From Phycisphaeraceae bacterium (GTDB lineage: Bacteria; Planctomycetota; Phycisphaerae; Phycisphaerales; UBA1924), in contig JAHBWW010000006.1 in NCBI GenBank assembly GCA_019636795.1, positions 165,253-229,252 of the forward strand: a DNA stretch of 64,000 nt. The letters are read 5' to 3'. Under the pieces are notes generated by a model. That model did no database searches. It was not told where the DNA came from and worked only from the letters and a program-made list of their open reading frames with translations. Shown in pieces: positions 18,351 through 28,567 of the stretch. The number at the start of each line of letters is the position of its first letter. Within the stretch, counting starts at the first letter, position 1. Both the position numbers and the translations under genes were made by a program.

Positions 18351-19718
18351 ATGCTGCGAAGACTCAACCCATTTCGCTCGCTCGACAACCCGAAAGAGGT
18401 CTGGGCGTGGGGCATGTACGATCTGGCGAATCAGAGTTTCACGCTGCTGATCATCACGCTGTTGTTCCCGATTTATTTCAAGAAGGTCATTGTTGGCGAT
18501 GACGTGCGGGGCGATGCGTTGTGGTCGATCGCGGGTTCGGGAAGTCTGCTGATTGTGGTGTTGCTTTCGCCGCTGGTTGGTGCGGCTGCCGATGCGTATG
18601 GCATCAAGAAGCGGCTGCTGGTGCTCTCGGGTGTGGCGTGCGCGGCGTTGACGGTGATGCTGGCGGTGATCGGCGCGGGGATGGTTGCGGTCGCCATGGC
18701 GGCGTTTATTGCAGCGAACATTGTGTATCAACTGGGCGAGAACCTGCTGGCAGGATTTTTGCCCGAGATTTCAAACTCGCGCAACATCGGCCGCATCTCG
18801 GCGACGGGCTGGACGATGGGGTATGTCGGTGCGTTGGTGCTTCAGGTGCTGGTGGTGGGGGGGATGCTTGCCTTCGGGCTTGCTGATACGTTGAACTGGT
18901 GGTGGTTTTTTATTCTTGCCGGGTTGTGGTTTGCAGCGGGGATTGTGCCGCCGGCGTTGATTCTGCGTGAAGTGCGTGCAGCGGAGCCTCGAGAGCGTCA
19001 GTCGCTGCTGCGTGCGACATTTTCGCGTCTTGCGGAGACGATGCGTCGAGCGCGCGAGTTTCGACAGCTGCGTGTGTTTCTGACGTCGTTCTTTGTGTAC
19101 GCCCTGGGCGTGCAGACGGTGATCTACTTTGCGGGCATCATTGCCAACGACTTCGGCTTGAGCGATGTGAAGTTGATGCTCTTTGCGTTGCAACTGTCTC
19201 TGACCGCGGGCATCGCTGCCGTGGCGACGGGGCTGTATCAGGATCGGATTGGTGCCGTGACGACGGTGGCTGTGTTTCTGGGGGTGTGGATTCTGACCGC
19301 GGCAGGGTTGCTCGGGTTGACGCTGATTCCGGCGGGCTCCAGAGCCGACAACGAGTGGATGTTCTGGGTGGTTGGCAACGGTGTGGGGCTTGGGCTTGGG
19401 GGCATCGGGACCGCGAGCCGCTCGGTGGTTGGGCTCTTTACGCCTCGGCACAAGACGGCCGAGTTCTTCGGGCTCTGGGGGATGACGTACAAGTTTGCCG
19501 GTGTTGTGGGTGTGCTGATGTTCGGGCAGGTCAAGGCGCTGGTGGGGAATTCGGCGTCGATGGTGGTGCTGCTGGCGTTTTTCGTTGCGGGCCTCGTGCT
19601 GCTTACGCGGGTCAATGGCGGGGCCGGGGTGCGAGCGGCCAAGCGGGCAGAGCGGGTGCAGGCCCGGGCATACGCTTTGGACAATGACCGAAGAAACCCC
19701 CGTACTGAAACTGAGTGA
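18351..19718 (+). CDS. MFS transporter, UMF1/Atg22-like
   Basis: 455 aa from ATG 18351. It opens with [17 protein letters not shown], the hallmark of the UMF1 (COG2270) branch of the major facilitator superfamily, and shows about 12 hydrophobic segments and a central Arg-rich loop. The substrate is unknown. It overlaps trpB by 35 bp, so the two are probably co-transcribed, though no functional tie is obvious. Confidence 0.85.
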   Translation: MLRRLNPFRSLDNPKEVWAWGMYDLANQSFTLLIITLLFPIYFKKVIVGDDVRGDALWSIAGSGSLLIVVLLSPLVGAAADAYGIKKRLLVLSGVACAALTVMLAVIGAGMVAVAMAAFIAANIVYQLGENLLAGFLPEISNSRNIGRISATGWTMGYVGALVLQVLVVGGMLAFGLADTLNWWWFFILAGLWFAAGIVPPALILREVRAAEPRERQSLLRATFSRLAETMRRAREFRQLRVFLTSFFVYALGVQTVIYFAGIIANDFGLSDVKLMLFALQLSLTAGIAAVATGLYQDRIGAVTTVAVFLGVWILTAAGLLGLTLIPAGSRADNEWMFWVVGNGVGLGLGGIGTASRSVVGLFTPRHKTAEFFGLWGMTYKFAGVVGVLMFGQVKALVGNSASMVVLLAFFVAGLVLLTRVNGGAGVRAAKRAERVQARAYALDNDRRNPRTETE

Positions 19719-21039
19719 ATATCCGACACCCGATGGTCGATTCGGGCAGTTTGGGGGCGCGTATGTGCCCGAGACGCTCGTCGCGGCGCTTGAGCAATTG
19801 GCGGATACTTACCGACGTGTGCGAGAGAGCGACCAGTTCTGGAGTGAACTTGGGGAGTTGTTCCGCACCTATGTCGGTCGACCGACGCCGCTTTATGACG
19901 CCGATGGCCTGACGCGACACGCTCGCCGCAACCTTGATGGCAAACTTGGCGCTCACTTCTGGCTCAAGCGCGAAGATCTGGCACATACGGGCGCGCACAA
20001 GATCAACAACGCGCTGGGGCAGGCGCTTCTTGCGACGAAGATGGGCAAGAGCCGCATCATTGCCGAAACTGGTGCCGGGCAGCACGGCGTGGCCACCGCT
20101 ACGGCGTGCGCGCAGATGGGGCTCGAGTGCGATGTGTACATGGGGGCAGAGGACGTTCGCAGGCAACGTCTCAACGTGGTGCGTATGCAGATGCTTGGTG
20201 CTCGGGTCATTCCTGTCGACTCGGGCTCGCGCACACTCAAGGACGCGACGAACGAAGCCATGCGCGACTGGATGGGGTCGGTCGAAAACACGCACTACAT
20301 CATCGGGTCGGTCGTCGGGCCGCATCCGTTTCCGGCGATTGTGCGTGACTTTCAATCGGTCATCGGGCGAGAGACCAAGGCGCAGTCGCTGCGGAACATG
20401 GGCTCGCTGCCGGACGCTGTGGTCGCATGTGTCGGCGGCGGATCAAACGCGGCGGGCATTTTTCACGCCTTTATCGACGACAAGGTGCGGCTTGTCGGGG
20501 TCGAGGCTGGTGGGCGATCGAATGCCATCGGGGAGCATGCAGCGCCGCTGTCGTTGGGTTCGCCTGGCGTGCTGCATGGGTCGCTCAGTTATGTGATGCA
20601 GGATGAGAACGGGCAGACGGCGGACGTTCATTCGTGCTCAGCGGGGCTTGATTATCCGGGCGTCGGGCCGGAGCACAGTTTCTGGAAGGATGCGGGCCGG
20701 GTCGAGTATGCGTCGGTGACGGATGCTGAGGCGATTGATGCGTTTCTGGTGCTCGCGCGGACCGAAGGCATCATCCCGGCGCTCGAGACATCGCACGCGA
20801 TTGCGCACGCGCTGAAACTCGCGCGTGAGTTGCCACGCGAGGCCAATATCGTCATCAATCTTTCCGGCCGGGGCGACAAGGATGTCGAGGAAGTCCTGCG
20901 ATTGCTCGGCGGGGAAGTCAAGCCGGCCGAGGGGCGCGTGCGTCACCAGCGGCAGAAGCGCGAACGCAAGAAGGACGAACCTCGAGGCTACGTGCCTCCG
21001 AGCGGATCGAGCGAGGAAGAAGATCGCGTGACGGAGTGA
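19684..21039 (+). CDS. trpB: Tryptophan synthase beta chain
   Basis: 451 aa from ATG 19684 inside the end of the transporter gene. PLP lysine in [16 protein letters not shown], glycine loop [12 protein letters not shown], and [21 protein letters not shown] typical of TrpB1. The usual chain ends near [12 protein letters not shown]; here about 40 extra, mostly charged residues follow ([14 protein letters not shown]...). trpA is not adjacent. Catalyses indole plus serine to tryptophan. Confidence 0.95.
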   Translation: MTEETPVLKLSEYPTPDGRFGQFGGAYVPETLVAALEQLADTYRRVRESDQFWSELGELFRTYVGRPTPLYDADGLTRHARRNLDGKLGAHFWLKREDLAHTGAHKINNALGQALLATKMGKSRIIAETGAGQHGVATATACAQMGLECDVYMGAEDVRRQRLNVVRMQMLGARVIPVDSGSRTLKDATNEAMRDWMGSVENTHYIIGSVVGPHPFPAIVRDFQSVIGRETKAQSLRNMGSLPDAVVACVGGGSNAAGIFHAFIDDKVRLVGVEAGGRSNAIGEHAAPLSLGSPGVLHGSLSYVMQDENGQTADVHSCSAGLDYPGVGPEHSFWKDAGRVEYASVTDAEAIDAFLVLARTEGIIPALETSHAIAHALKLARELPREANIVINLSGRGDKDVEEVLRLLGGEVKPAEGRVRHQRQKRERKKDEPRGYVPPSGSSEEEDRVTE

Positions 21040-21064
21040 CGCAGCGCCACGCGAGGCCGATGGG

Positions 21065-22708
21065 TCATGGATGCTGCGATGAGTCGTCGATGCTTTCTAC
21101 ATCTTCGTTCTCATCGACAGGGAAGAGAGTTTTCGATTCGATTTTTTGCTCGGGGTATGGTGTCGGATGCAATACCCAATCACCTGAGTGGTCCTCGCCG
21201 TCTTGCAGATACATGTGAGGGATGGCAGCGAAGCGGTTGGTCGAAGGGCGGCCGAGGTCGTCAACACCATCACGCCCGAGCGAGTACAACACAAACCCCG
21301 ACTCTGTCAGGCGGTAGCGCAGCGTTTGGCCATCGACAGGATCAAATGGCAGCCCCGGCAGCAATGACGGCACAAGCACATCGAGCGACTGCGGATACGC
21401 CCCGTGCGCGAGGCGATAGCGCTCGATCGCCACAACCGTGAGCATCGCGTCGCGGGCGGTGTCGATCCGATCAAACGTGCGGTATGCCGAGGTGAACGCA
21501 GGCACAAGCTGACTCAACAGCGAAAACTGGCTGCGACCGATTGGCGAGATTGAATCATAGAGTGCATTCAAGGCAGCGCCGTCGCGCTCCCAAGGTCGAA
21601 GTCGCCCTTGTGTCTCCTGAGTGTCAAAGATTGTCTTGTGCTGTGTCGCGAGTGTCTGGCGATTCGGAGCTAGGAGCATCATCGTTGCGACATGGACAGG
21701 ACTTGAAGCGTCGGGGGATGTCGTGACGAAGCCCGAGGCGATGAAGCGTGCACCCGAGAGCGTCAGTCGTCCGTTGCCGTTGCCATCGTCCGAGTATGTG
21801 CGCTGGAGAATGTCATCGAAAAACAGGCGTTCATACTCGAGATTGGGCACGAAGCGTGTGAGCCCGTTGTCGGTTGCGGGCTCGCCTCGACCGATGGTGC
21901 GCAGGGCCGAATCGAGCGTTGCAAGGTGCAGCTCGGCGAAGAGATCCGGGTGATGGGTGATGATCTGCGAAAGAGAGTTGAGCGCGAGACTTTCGATTGC
22001 AACCTGCACAAGCTGTCCGATGATTGTCTCCGATTCAGCCGCCAGACGACCCATGTTCAGGAGCGCAGCCAGGTCTTCGACGACACGATCGCCCTGTCCG
22101 CGCGAGGCAGCGATGTGAGCATCTGCTACCAGTTCCTTCGAGAGTCGGCGGATCAGACCCAGTTCGTCAAGAACAACAGACAGGAGCAGCGGCGGCCCGA
22201 CCATCGGCGGGACGGGCGCAGGGGCGGGTGTGTAGCGATCACCGACCGCTTCGGCCTGCGCGGCGAAAAACTCGTGATCGGGTTCGGCCGACAACAGGCG
22301 ACCAAGCATCGGCCGAGTCGATGCCTCGCGCACAAGATCGAGCGCAGGCTGAATGCTGTCGATGTAGGCGATGCTGTCTTCCCACGCGGGCCACGTCGGA
22401 TATTGTGGCAACTCGGCCGTGTCTGCCTTGCGGCCGTGCAAAGTGTACTTGATCAGCACAGCCTGCTTGATCAGTGGCCACGCCCGGTCCGACTCGGGAA
22501 CATTGGCGTACCGCTCATTGAACTGCGCGACATAGTCGCGAGGCGTGCCCGGTTTGGCAAAAACCTGAGGCAACATCCAGATCAGCAGCGCTACGACCAG
22601 CAGGAGCGGCGAACACATGAGCAGCAGACAGCCGGTGCGCCGTTTGCGCTTGCGCAGAGCGTGCCAGTCGGCAGCGTCGAAGTCGGGAGAATGTGTGTGT
22701 TGACTCAT
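21065..22708 (-). CDS. Membrane-anchored protein of unknown function
   Basis: 547 aa from ATG 22708. Basic N-terminus followed by one membrane helix (CLLLMCSPLLLVVALLIWML, about residues 26-45), then a large presumably periplasmic helical domain. The C-terminal half has a GYP-like pattern seen in planctomycete exported proteins (YRLAHGAYPQSLDVLVP; VDGQTLRYRLTESGFVLYSL; GRDGVDD), which resembles the tail of pilin-like proteins. No function can be assigned. Confidence 0.7.
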   Translation of the reverse strand: MSQHTHSPDFDAADWHALRKRKRRTGCLLLMCSPLLLVVALLIWMLPQVFAKPGTPRDYVAQFNERYANVPESDRAWPLIKQAVLIKYTLHGRKADTAELPQYPTWPAWEDSIAYIDSIQPALDLVREASTRPMLGRLLSAEPDHEFFAAQAEAVGDRYTPAPAPVPPMVGPPLLLSVVLDELGLIRRLSKELVADAHIAASRGQGDRVVEDLAALLNMGRLAAESETIIGQLVQVAIESLALNSLSQIITHHPDLFAELHLATLDSALRTIGRGEPATDNGLTRFVPNLEYERLFFDDILQRTYSDDGNGNGRLTLSGARFIASGFVTTSPDASSPVHVATMMLLAPNRQTLATQHKTIFDTQETQGRLRPWERDGAALNALYDSISPIGRSQFSLLSQLVPAFTSAYRTFDRIDTARDAMLTVVAIERYRLAHGAYPQSLDVLVPSLLPGLPFDPVDGQTLRYRLTESGFVLYSLGRDGVDDLGRPSTNRFAAIPHMYLQDGEDHSGDWVLHPTPYPEQKIESKTLFPVDENEDVESIDDSSQHP

Positions 22709-22794
22709 CGATCGATTCCATGCTGAGGGTTCTGCGCAGATGCTGCGCAGAAGTGTACAGCCGAGGCTCGTGACTGGTTGCACCCGATCCGACG

Positions 22795-24333
22795 CTATGG
22801 CTGAGGCTCGCGCTGGCGCAGCGGCACATCGGTCCGCCCATGCAGGCGCCCGCGGCGGTAGGTGACGGTCACGATCTGCCCGGACTGTGATTTACCCAGC
22901 TCGCGGATCAGTTCCTGCAGGTCGCGTGTCGATTGATCGTTCACCGATGTGATGACATCTCCCAGCCGAAGCCCTGTCTCTCGCCGCGCCGAAGCATCCT
23001 TGAACCCCACAACCACAGGCCCATCACCCTTGCCCGGTTCGAGATTCAGCCCCATCGTCACAGCAAGATCATCGCCCGATTCGGGCACCATCGGCAACTC
23101 ACGCACCCACGCCCGATAGTCGGCGTGAATCTCGTCAAGGGGCTTGCCAAGCACCTGCGACAAAGCCGTCAACCCGGATGGATCGGCATCGTGCGTGCTG
23201 CAGACCTGAGTGTACCACTCGCCGAGTTTCCCGCGATCGTGCAGATAGAGAAAGAACGTGCGCGCCAGCGCATACTGCCGCAGCGGACGACTGGCGGAAA
23301 ACCGCTCGTGCGAAAGGGCTGTGAGTTGCTCGATCGAAGGCAGATTGCCCGAACGCTCAAGACGCTTTGCGATGTTGGTGCGCCACGAGGGCACAGGCCA
23401 TAGCGTCTGGCCGACGACATCGCAATCTTCGACGAGCGATGCCAGACCTTCCTGAATCCAGATCGGGCTCTCGATTCCTCGGCGATTCATGTCGCGCCAA
23501 TGCAGCACATGCACGAACTCATGGCGAAGCGTCGCACCAAGATCCTTGGCCACCAGTCGCCTCTGATCGTGGTCGTAGGCGCCGCCGATCTGGCTGAAGG
23601 TCGCTCGCGCACTTGGCCCGAATGTCAGCACCGACCACGAGAGAAACCGATCCTCGCTGGGCAAGGCTACCACAACCCATGAATCCAGCGTGTCAGACTC
23701 CGGCTCGGCAAGTTCGGGAATGATCGAGTGAATGAAGGCCGCGACGCGCTCGATCTCGCGCACTGCATCATCGGTCAGAGTCGCGTCATGCGAAGAGAGC
23801 AGTTCGACGCGCAGGGCTTCGAGCGTGCGGCTCTGAGCCCGCGAGCCCATCCATGTGGCTGTATTTGCAGCGTTCGAAGCCCGGTGCGCCTCGATCAACC
23901 GAGGCCAGCGCTCGACGAGCGTTGCATAGCGATTGTCCTCGCGCAGCCTTGCGAGCGATTCGTCACGCGCCAGTTGCCTTGCGTCGATGAAACCCGTCTC
24001 GATCGCCCGCAGGAGCGCCATCCATGCTGCATCGAGATCATCGAGTCTTGAACGCGCGCACGCAAGGTTGTAATGCGGCACGAAGTTCATCGGATCGAGC
24101 ACCGCCTGCTCGGCAAAAAGATCGGCAGCCGCGGCGTAGTCGCGGGCTTCATAGGCAGCCAGCGCGCGGGTCTGAATTTCATTGGCCTGCGCGCGACGTT
24201 CGAGTGAATCGACCAGTCGCTGAACATTCGCGTTGGGTTCGGAAGCATCCTGCGATTGCGCCATGCCGCCCGGAACCAGCACCGCGAGGCCGGTCGCGGC
24301 TGACAGAATCGCACTGCGAAAGTTGGTATTCAT
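22795..24333 (-). CDS. Exported TPR-metallopeptidase-PDZ protein
   Basis: 512 aa with signal peptide (cleavage near MAQS). Order: TPR-like helices (about 40-110), a gluzincin-like peptidase region with HEFVHVLHWRD (about 270) and a Glu further on (WIQEGLASLVE), and a C-terminal PDZ domain (GLRLGDVITSVNDQ, about 455-470). It probably binds or processes envelope proteins. Overlaps purN by 4 bp, the last gene of a tightly packed three-gene run. Confidence 0.75.
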   Translation of the reverse strand: MNTNFRSAILSAATGLAVLVPGGMAQSQDASEPNANVQRLVDSLERRAQANEIQTRALAAYEARDYAAAADLFAEQAVLDPMNFVPHYNLACARSRLDDLDAAWMALLRAIETGFIDARQLARDESLARLREDNRYATLVERWPRLIEAHRASNAANTATWMGSRAQSRTLEALRVELLSSHDATLTDDAVREIERVAAFIHSIIPELAEPESDTLDSWVVVALPSEDRFLSWSVLTFGPSARATFSQIGGAYDHDQRRLVAKDLGATLRHEFVHVLHWRDMNRRGIESPIWIQEGLASLVEDCDVVGQTLWPVPSWRTNIAKRLERSGNLPSIEQLTALSHERFSASRPLRQYALARTFFLYLHDRGKLGEWYTQVCSTHDADPSGLTALSQVLGKPLDEIHADYRAWVRELPMVPESGDDLAVTMGLNLEPGKGDGPVVVGFKDASARRETGLRLGDVITSVNDQSTRDLQELIRELGKSQSGQIVTVTYRRGRLHGRTDVPLRQREPQP

Positions 24334-24920
24334 GGCTCACCCGATGATACACGCTGCGCGATCAGATCATTCAGCGCCTGCGGATACGCGATGCACTCCT
24401 GCTCGAACACGCGAGCCGCGAGCGTCTCGGGCGTGTCATCAGGCAGCACCGGGCACGTGCGCTGCAACAGAATCGGGCCTGTGTCATAACGCTCATCACA
24501 CAGATGCACTGTGCATCCCGAGGTTGTGCGCCCGGCACGAAGCACCGCCTCGTGCACCTTCAGGCCGTGCATGCCCGGGCCGCCAAACTCGGGCAGCAGC
24601 GCGGGATGAATGTTCACGATTCGGCCTCGCAACGCTTCGGGCACAGGCACCAGATGCAGATAGCCCGCGAGGACCACAACATCGGCCCGGCTCGCCTCGA
24701 CCAGCGAGAGCAGGTGCTCAGCATTGAGTCGCCCTGCGATGACACGAGTCGCAAGCCCTCGCTCACGGGCACGCTGCTCGCCAAGGCACTCGCGCGACGC
24801 AACAACCAGCGCGATCTCGGCGTCAAGTTCGCCGCGATCAATGGCATCGGCAAGATTGAGCAGCGTCCTGCCCGAGCCCGAAAGCAGCACCAGCAGCCGG
24901 GCACGCGACTGAGACTTCAT
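24330..24920 (-). CDS. purN: Phosphoribosylglycinamide formyltransferase
   Basis: 196 aa, normal length. N-terminal substrate loop LLSGSGRTLLNL, catalytic Asn/His in IVNIHPALLPEFGG and Asp in YDTGPILLQ match PurN. Uses 10-formyl-THF in the third step of purine synthesis. Four-base ATGA overlaps with both neighbours. Confidence 0.92.
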   Translation of the reverse strand: MKSQSRARLLVLLSGSGRTLLNLADAIDRGELDAEIALVVASRECLGEQRARERGLATRVIAGRLNAEHLLSLVEASRADVVVLAGYLHLVPVPEALRGRIVNIHPALLPEFGGPGMHGLKVHEAVLRAGRTTSGCTVHLCDERYDTGPILLQRTCPVLPDDTPETLAARVFEQECIAYPQALNDLIAQRVSSGEP

Positions 24921-25309
24921 GACTCGCTCGACTCGCGCTGAATCGGCGTCGGGCGGCAGTGTTCATCCAGCGCCACAAGCGTCAATGTGGCGCTTGTGAC
25001 GCGCACCGCGCGCCCGGATTCGACTCGTTCGGATTCCACTTCAACGCCGACCGTCAGGCTTGTGCGCCCGACCCGCTTGGTGTATGTATAGAAACTGACG
25101 ACATCGCCGACTCCGACGGGCGCGTCGAAGTCGACTCGCTCGATCGACGCGGTGACCCATGTGAACGCCCCGTGTCGGCGTGCTTCGACGTACCCGGCCT
25201 GGTCGATGTACGCCAGAATCACGCCGCCGAAGATCGTGCCATAGTGGTTCGTGTCGGCCGGGCGGGTCACAACGCGCAGTGCAAGATTTCGATCGGCCTG
25301 TTCAGTCAT
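24917..25309 (-). CDS. Hotdog-fold acyl-CoA thioesterase (YciA-like)
   Basis: 130 aa. Motif TNHYGTIFGGVILAYIDQAG with conserved Asn and Asp, then SIERVDFDAPVGVGDVVSF, places it in the acyl-CoA hydrolase family. First gene of the thioesterase-purN-peptidase run, divergent from nadB (123 bp gap). Confidence 0.85.
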   Translation of the reverse strand: MTEQADRNLALRVVTRPADTNHYGTIFGGVILAYIDQAGYVEARRHGAFTWVTASIERVDFDAPVGVGDVVSFYTYTKRVGRTSLTVGVEVESERVESGRAVRVTSATLTLVALDEHCRPTPIQRESSES

Positions 25310-25432
25310 GGCGAGGGAACGATAGCGTTCCGGTTCGGGGTACGTTGGTCACGCCGGCCTGTGCAGCGACCAGGCATCCCCCTGATTCGCCTCCAGCCTT
25401 GCAGCCCTCCGGCGCGCTACGTTTTGTCATCC

Positions 25433-27097
25433 ATGAACCGCGTGATCGATGAGCGCCGATACCTGATTCCCTTCCGCTCCAGCCTCCTGCCGCAGATCTT
25501 TACGGAGGTGCTGGTTATTGGCGCCGGGGTTGCGGGGCTTCGGGCAGCCGTCGAGGCCGCTGCTCAAGGTTCGGAGGTCATCGTACTTTCCAAAGACACC
25601 CTCCGCAATACGAACACAGCCTGGGCCCAGGGCGGGATCGCCGCGATTCTGCGCGAAGACGATTCAATCGAGTCGCACGTGCAGGACACGCTCGCAGCGG
25701 GCGCGGGTCTGTGCGATGAACCGGCAGTCCGCCTCGTTGTTGAGCAGGGTCCGGAGAGGCTGCGCGAACTCATCGACTGGGGCATGGCTCTTGATCGCGA
25801 CGCAGCGGGCGAGCTTGCCGTCGGACGTGAAGGCGGGCACAACGCCTTTCGTGTGTTTCACGCCGGGGGCGATGCCACAGGCCGCGAACTCGAACGCTGC
25901 CTCTACGAGCGCATGCTCAAGACAGGGCGCGTGCGGTTGTTCGATCATTGCTTCTCGCTCGACCTCATCACCCAGGGCACCGAACCGGGCGCACCCGTGC
26001 TCGGCGCGATCACGCATCACGAACGTTTCGGCTTGCAGATGATCTGGGCTCGCACCACAATTCTTGCCAGCGGTGGAGCGGGGCAGTTGTATCGTGAAAC
26101 GACCAACCCCAAACCAGCAACTGCCGACGGTCTGGCGATGGCGTATCGCGCAGGTGCAACTCTTGCCGACATGGCATTTGTTCAGTTTCACCCGACGACG
26201 CTCTACCTGCCCGGTGCGGGGCGAAGCCTGATCTCCGAAGCCGTGCGCGGCGAAGGGGCACACCTTCTCGATGAGGCGGGCAACCGCTTCATGCTTGATG
26301 AACACGACATGGCCGAGCTCGCGCCGCGCGATATTGTCGCGCGCGCCATCGTCCGGCAGATTGCGCGCCAGGGCGGACGCCACGTGTGGCTCGACTGCCG
26401 ACACCTTGCGCATTTCGAGCACCGCTTCCCAGGCATCTCAGCCGAACTCAAACGCTTCGAGCTTGACCCCGCACAAGATCTCATTCCTGTTCACCCCGCT
26501 GCCCACTACATGATCGGTGGCGTGCGCTGCGACCTTCAGTGCCGCACCGATGTGCCGGGGCTGCTCGTCGCCGGTGAAGTCAGCGCATCGGGCCTCAACG
26601 GCGCGAATCGACTCGCAAGCAACTCGCTGCTCGAAGGGCTTGTTTTTGGGCAGATCGCCGGCGCGCTCGCTGCCAAGGCTGCTGCTTCCAACGGCTCGCG
26701 TCCCGGCCCTGTCCCCGTTGTGAGTGATATTCGCCCGAGCGACCATGGCGAACTCGATCTCGCGGATGTCCGTTCGAGTCTGCGTTCAGCCATGTGGCGC
26801 AATGTGGGCATCGAACGAACCGGACCCAAACTCCACGACGCCAACGACATGTTCGATTTCTGGTCTCGTTACACACTTGACAAGATTTTTGACGAACCGA
26901 CAGGGTGGGAGACGCAGAATATGTTGCTGGTGGGCTCGCTTGTTGCGCAGTCCGGAGCCTGGCGCGAGGAATCGCGCGGTGCTCACGCCCGGGCCGACTT
27001 TCCCAATCCCGTCGATCGCTTCCGGGTCCATGACCTTTGGCGACGCGGGCGGAGCCAGCCCCTGCTTGTCGACCTTCCGGCGGAGGTGACGGTGTGA
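25433..27097 (+). CDS. nadB: L-aspartate oxidase
   Basis: 554 aa from ATG 25433; the frame is open further left but overlaps the divergent gene. FAD-binding VLVIGAGVAGLRAAVEAA, substrate region FVQFHPTTLYL and ISEAVRGEGAHL, and GEVSASGLNGANRLASNSLL near the flavin are all present, as is the C-terminal helical domain. Makes iminoaspartate for NAD synthesis. nadA and nadC are not in the window. Confidence 0.93.
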   Translation: MNRVIDERRYLIPFRSSLLPQIFTEVLVIGAGVAGLRAAVEAAAQGSEVIVLSKDTLRNTNTAWAQGGIAAILREDDSIESHVQDTLAAGAGLCDEPAVRLVVEQGPERLRELIDWGMALDRDAAGELAVGREGGHNAFRVFHAGGDATGRELERCLYERMLKTGRVRLFDHCFSLDLITQGTEPGAPVLGAITHHERFGLQMIWARTTILASGGAGQLYRETTNPKPATADGLAMAYRAGATLADMAFVQFHPTTLYLPGAGRSLISEAVRGEGAHLLDEAGNRFMLDEHDMAELAPRDIVARAIVRQIARQGGRHVWLDCRHLAHFEHRFPGISAELKRFELDPAQDLIPVHPAAHYMIGGVRCDLQCRTDVPGLLVAGEVSASGLNGANRLASNSLLEGLVFGQIAGALAAKAAASNGSRPGPVPVVSDIRPSDHGELDLADVRSSLRSAMWRNVGIERTGPKLHDANDMFDFWSRYTLDKIFDEPTGWETQNMLLVGSLVAQSGAWREESRGAHARADFPNPVDRFRVHDLWRRGRSQPLLVDLPAEVTV

Positions 27098-27663
27098 AGC
27101 CGGTCAGTTTCATCCTGCTCGCAGCCACCATGATGGCACTGGCCGGATGCACTCGTTACGAGCGTGTCGTGCACTATCGCCCGCCGCTTTCGAGCATCGC
27201 CGGGGCGCAGTCGGGCACACCATTCGTCGGCGGGCCCAAGGGAGCAGGTCGTCAGGCTCCAGCCGACAATCGCATTCGCATCGAACACGAAGACGGCCGC
27301 ATCGAGCTCTCCTCACGCAACTCGCTGCACCTCCTCACGCATATCCGCTCAACGCTCGTTGCCGAAGAAGAACAACTCTTCACCGAACAGGTTCTGAGCG
27401 AAAAAACGCGCAACGAGTTCATCGAGCGTGGCTACGACCCGGTCGAGGCATTCAAAGAACTCAAACGCCGCGAACGCGATGTCTACGCCCTCATGGCCCG
27501 CATGCCCATGGCCGAGTTCACGCCCGGTCTCTTTTTGCGCAACATCGGCCGCAACGAGTTCCGCCTGCGCATCGACCCGCGCGGTGCCGACAAGCTCGCG
27601 TGGAAGTCCGTCGACATGATCGTCGAGAACGGGCAGTGGCGATTGCGCTGGTTCAGCGAGTAA
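27094..27663 (+). CDS. Lipoprotein of unknown function
   Basis: 189 aa from a GTG whose GTGA overlaps the nadB stop; GGAGG lies 6 nt upstream. Signal peptide with lipobox LAGC (about residue 18). The rest is mixed alpha/beta, with no recognised domain (ELKRRERDVYALMARMP; GLFLRNIGRNEFRLRIDP). Confidence 0.7.
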   Translation: MKPVSFILLAATMMALAGCTRYERVVHYRPPLSSIAGAQSGTPFVGGPKGAGRQAPADNRIRIEHEDGRIELSSRNSLHLLTHIRSTLVAEEEQLFTEQVLSEKTRNEFIERGYDPVEAFKELKRRERDVYALMARMPMAEFTPGLFLRNIGRNEFRLRIDPRGADKLAWKSVDMIVENGQWRLRWFSE

Positions 27664-27700
27664 CACTCGCGCGGTGTCACGACACACCGGCCTGCACAAC

Positions 27701-28075
27701 TCAGCGAGGCAGAATCTGCTTCAACTGTTCGCCCAGACCAGGCAGACCCAGCGCATCGCCCTCATCATCGATCACCGCGATGGCGGCAGCCTGCGCCTTC
27801 TTGAGCGCGTCATTGACCGCCTCGGCAATCAAGTGCTCGCCCAGCCTGCGGTCGTCCTCTCCACGCGCCATGCCCGAAGCCAGTACCGGCGAGATCGTGA
27901 CCGATTCGACATCCATCTTCCCCGTCATCGTCACCTGCACCAGATCGCCTTCGCTGCGCCCAGTGAGCCTCATCCCGTCGAGGCGCTTTTGAATCCGGTC
28001 GCCCGCAGCGGTGATCTGATCGCGGTTCTTGAGAAACCCCGCCACAGCCCCCATCAACTTGAAATTCTCGAACAT
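27701..28075 (-). CDS. Nucleoid-associated protein, YbaB/EbfC family
   Basis: 124 aa. Family pattern VTMTGKMDVESVTISP and a helical C-terminus with a conserved Asn-Asp-Ala (AVNDALKKAQ). It directly follows dnaX (6 bp), the order found across bacteria, and probably binds DNA as a dimer. Confidence 0.85.
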   Translation of the reverse strand: MFENFKLMGAVAGFLKNRDQITAAGDRIQKRLDGMRLTGRSEGDLVQVTMTGKMDVESVTISPVLASGMARGEDDRRLGEHLIAEAVNDALKKAQAAAIAVIDDEGDALGLPGLGEQLKQILPR

Positions 28076-28081
28076 CGCGCG

Positions 28082-28561
28082 CTAACTCCTTCGCCCCTTG
28101 GGCTCGATGCGACGAGGCTGTGCATCGAGAATCTCCGCAACACTCTTGACCAACGGATGATCAAACTCCGTATCCGCAGCCGTCCGAGGCAATGGCGTCT
28201 GGGTCGCAGGCCCTGCATCCACGCCTTGCGCGTCGCCGCGCACATCACCAAGCAGCACCACTTCAACATCGCCCCGGCCCATCACACGACGAAACAGCGT
28301 CTTGATCTCGACGAGATTCGCCTCGACCATTGCCTGCTTGCCCGCTTCGGCTTCAATCTCGACGCACCCATCCTCACGCTCACTCGCGCGCAGACGCGAC
28401 ACCAGCACCGCAAGGCTCGGCCGCTCACACGCCGCCGCCACACGCTCGATCAGCGAACCCGAAGCCGTCGAGCCGTTCGCGACACCGGCATCATCTCGAA
28501 TCGCGTGTGGTCGATGGTTTGGGGCGGGCGGAGCAGATGTCGGCTCCTCCGCCCTTACCGT
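28082..28561 (-). CDS. dnaX: tau-specific C-terminal region of DnaX (reached by -1 frameshift)
   Basis: About 159 codons in the -1 frame directly after the slippery site. The first part is a Pro/Ala-rich linker (AEEPTSAPPAPNHRP). The second is a folded C-terminal domain (LIERVAAACERPSLAVLVSR ... VEIEAEAGKQAMVEANLVEI) like the DnaX C-terminal domain that follows the clamp-loader core. Joined to the 383 codons upstream it gives a tau of about 542 residues. Translation of this part without frameshifting has no credible start codon. Confidence 0.75.
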   Translation of the reverse strand, partial: TVRAEEPTSAPPAPNHRPHAIRDDAGVANGSTASGSLIERVAAACERPSLAVLVSRLRASEREDGCVEIEAEAGKQAMVEANLVEIKTLFRRVMGRGDVEVVLLGDVRGDAQGVDAGPATQTPLPRTAADTEFDHPLVKSVAEILDAQPRRIEPKGRRS

Positions 28562-28567
28562 TTTTTT
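28526..28567 (-). promoter_or_regulatory. Programmed -1 ribosomal frameshift signal in dnaX
   Basis: Minus-strand A AAA AAA (28567-28561) is read in frame as GCA AAA AAA CGG TAA, so the zero frame stops two codons later. Six bases downstream of the heptamer a hairpin with an 8-bp stem (GGGCGGAG / CTCCGCCC, 28554-28526) begins, and a purine-rich GCGGAG lies about 8 nt upstream. Slippery site, stop codon and hairpin are the same parts used by E. coli dnaX. Confidence 0.75.

Noticed and set aside
24959-25432. Long N-terminal extension of nadB (712-residue frame)
   Set aside because: The extra part overlaps the divergent thioesterase gene and has no NadB homology; the ATG at 25433 fits the family.
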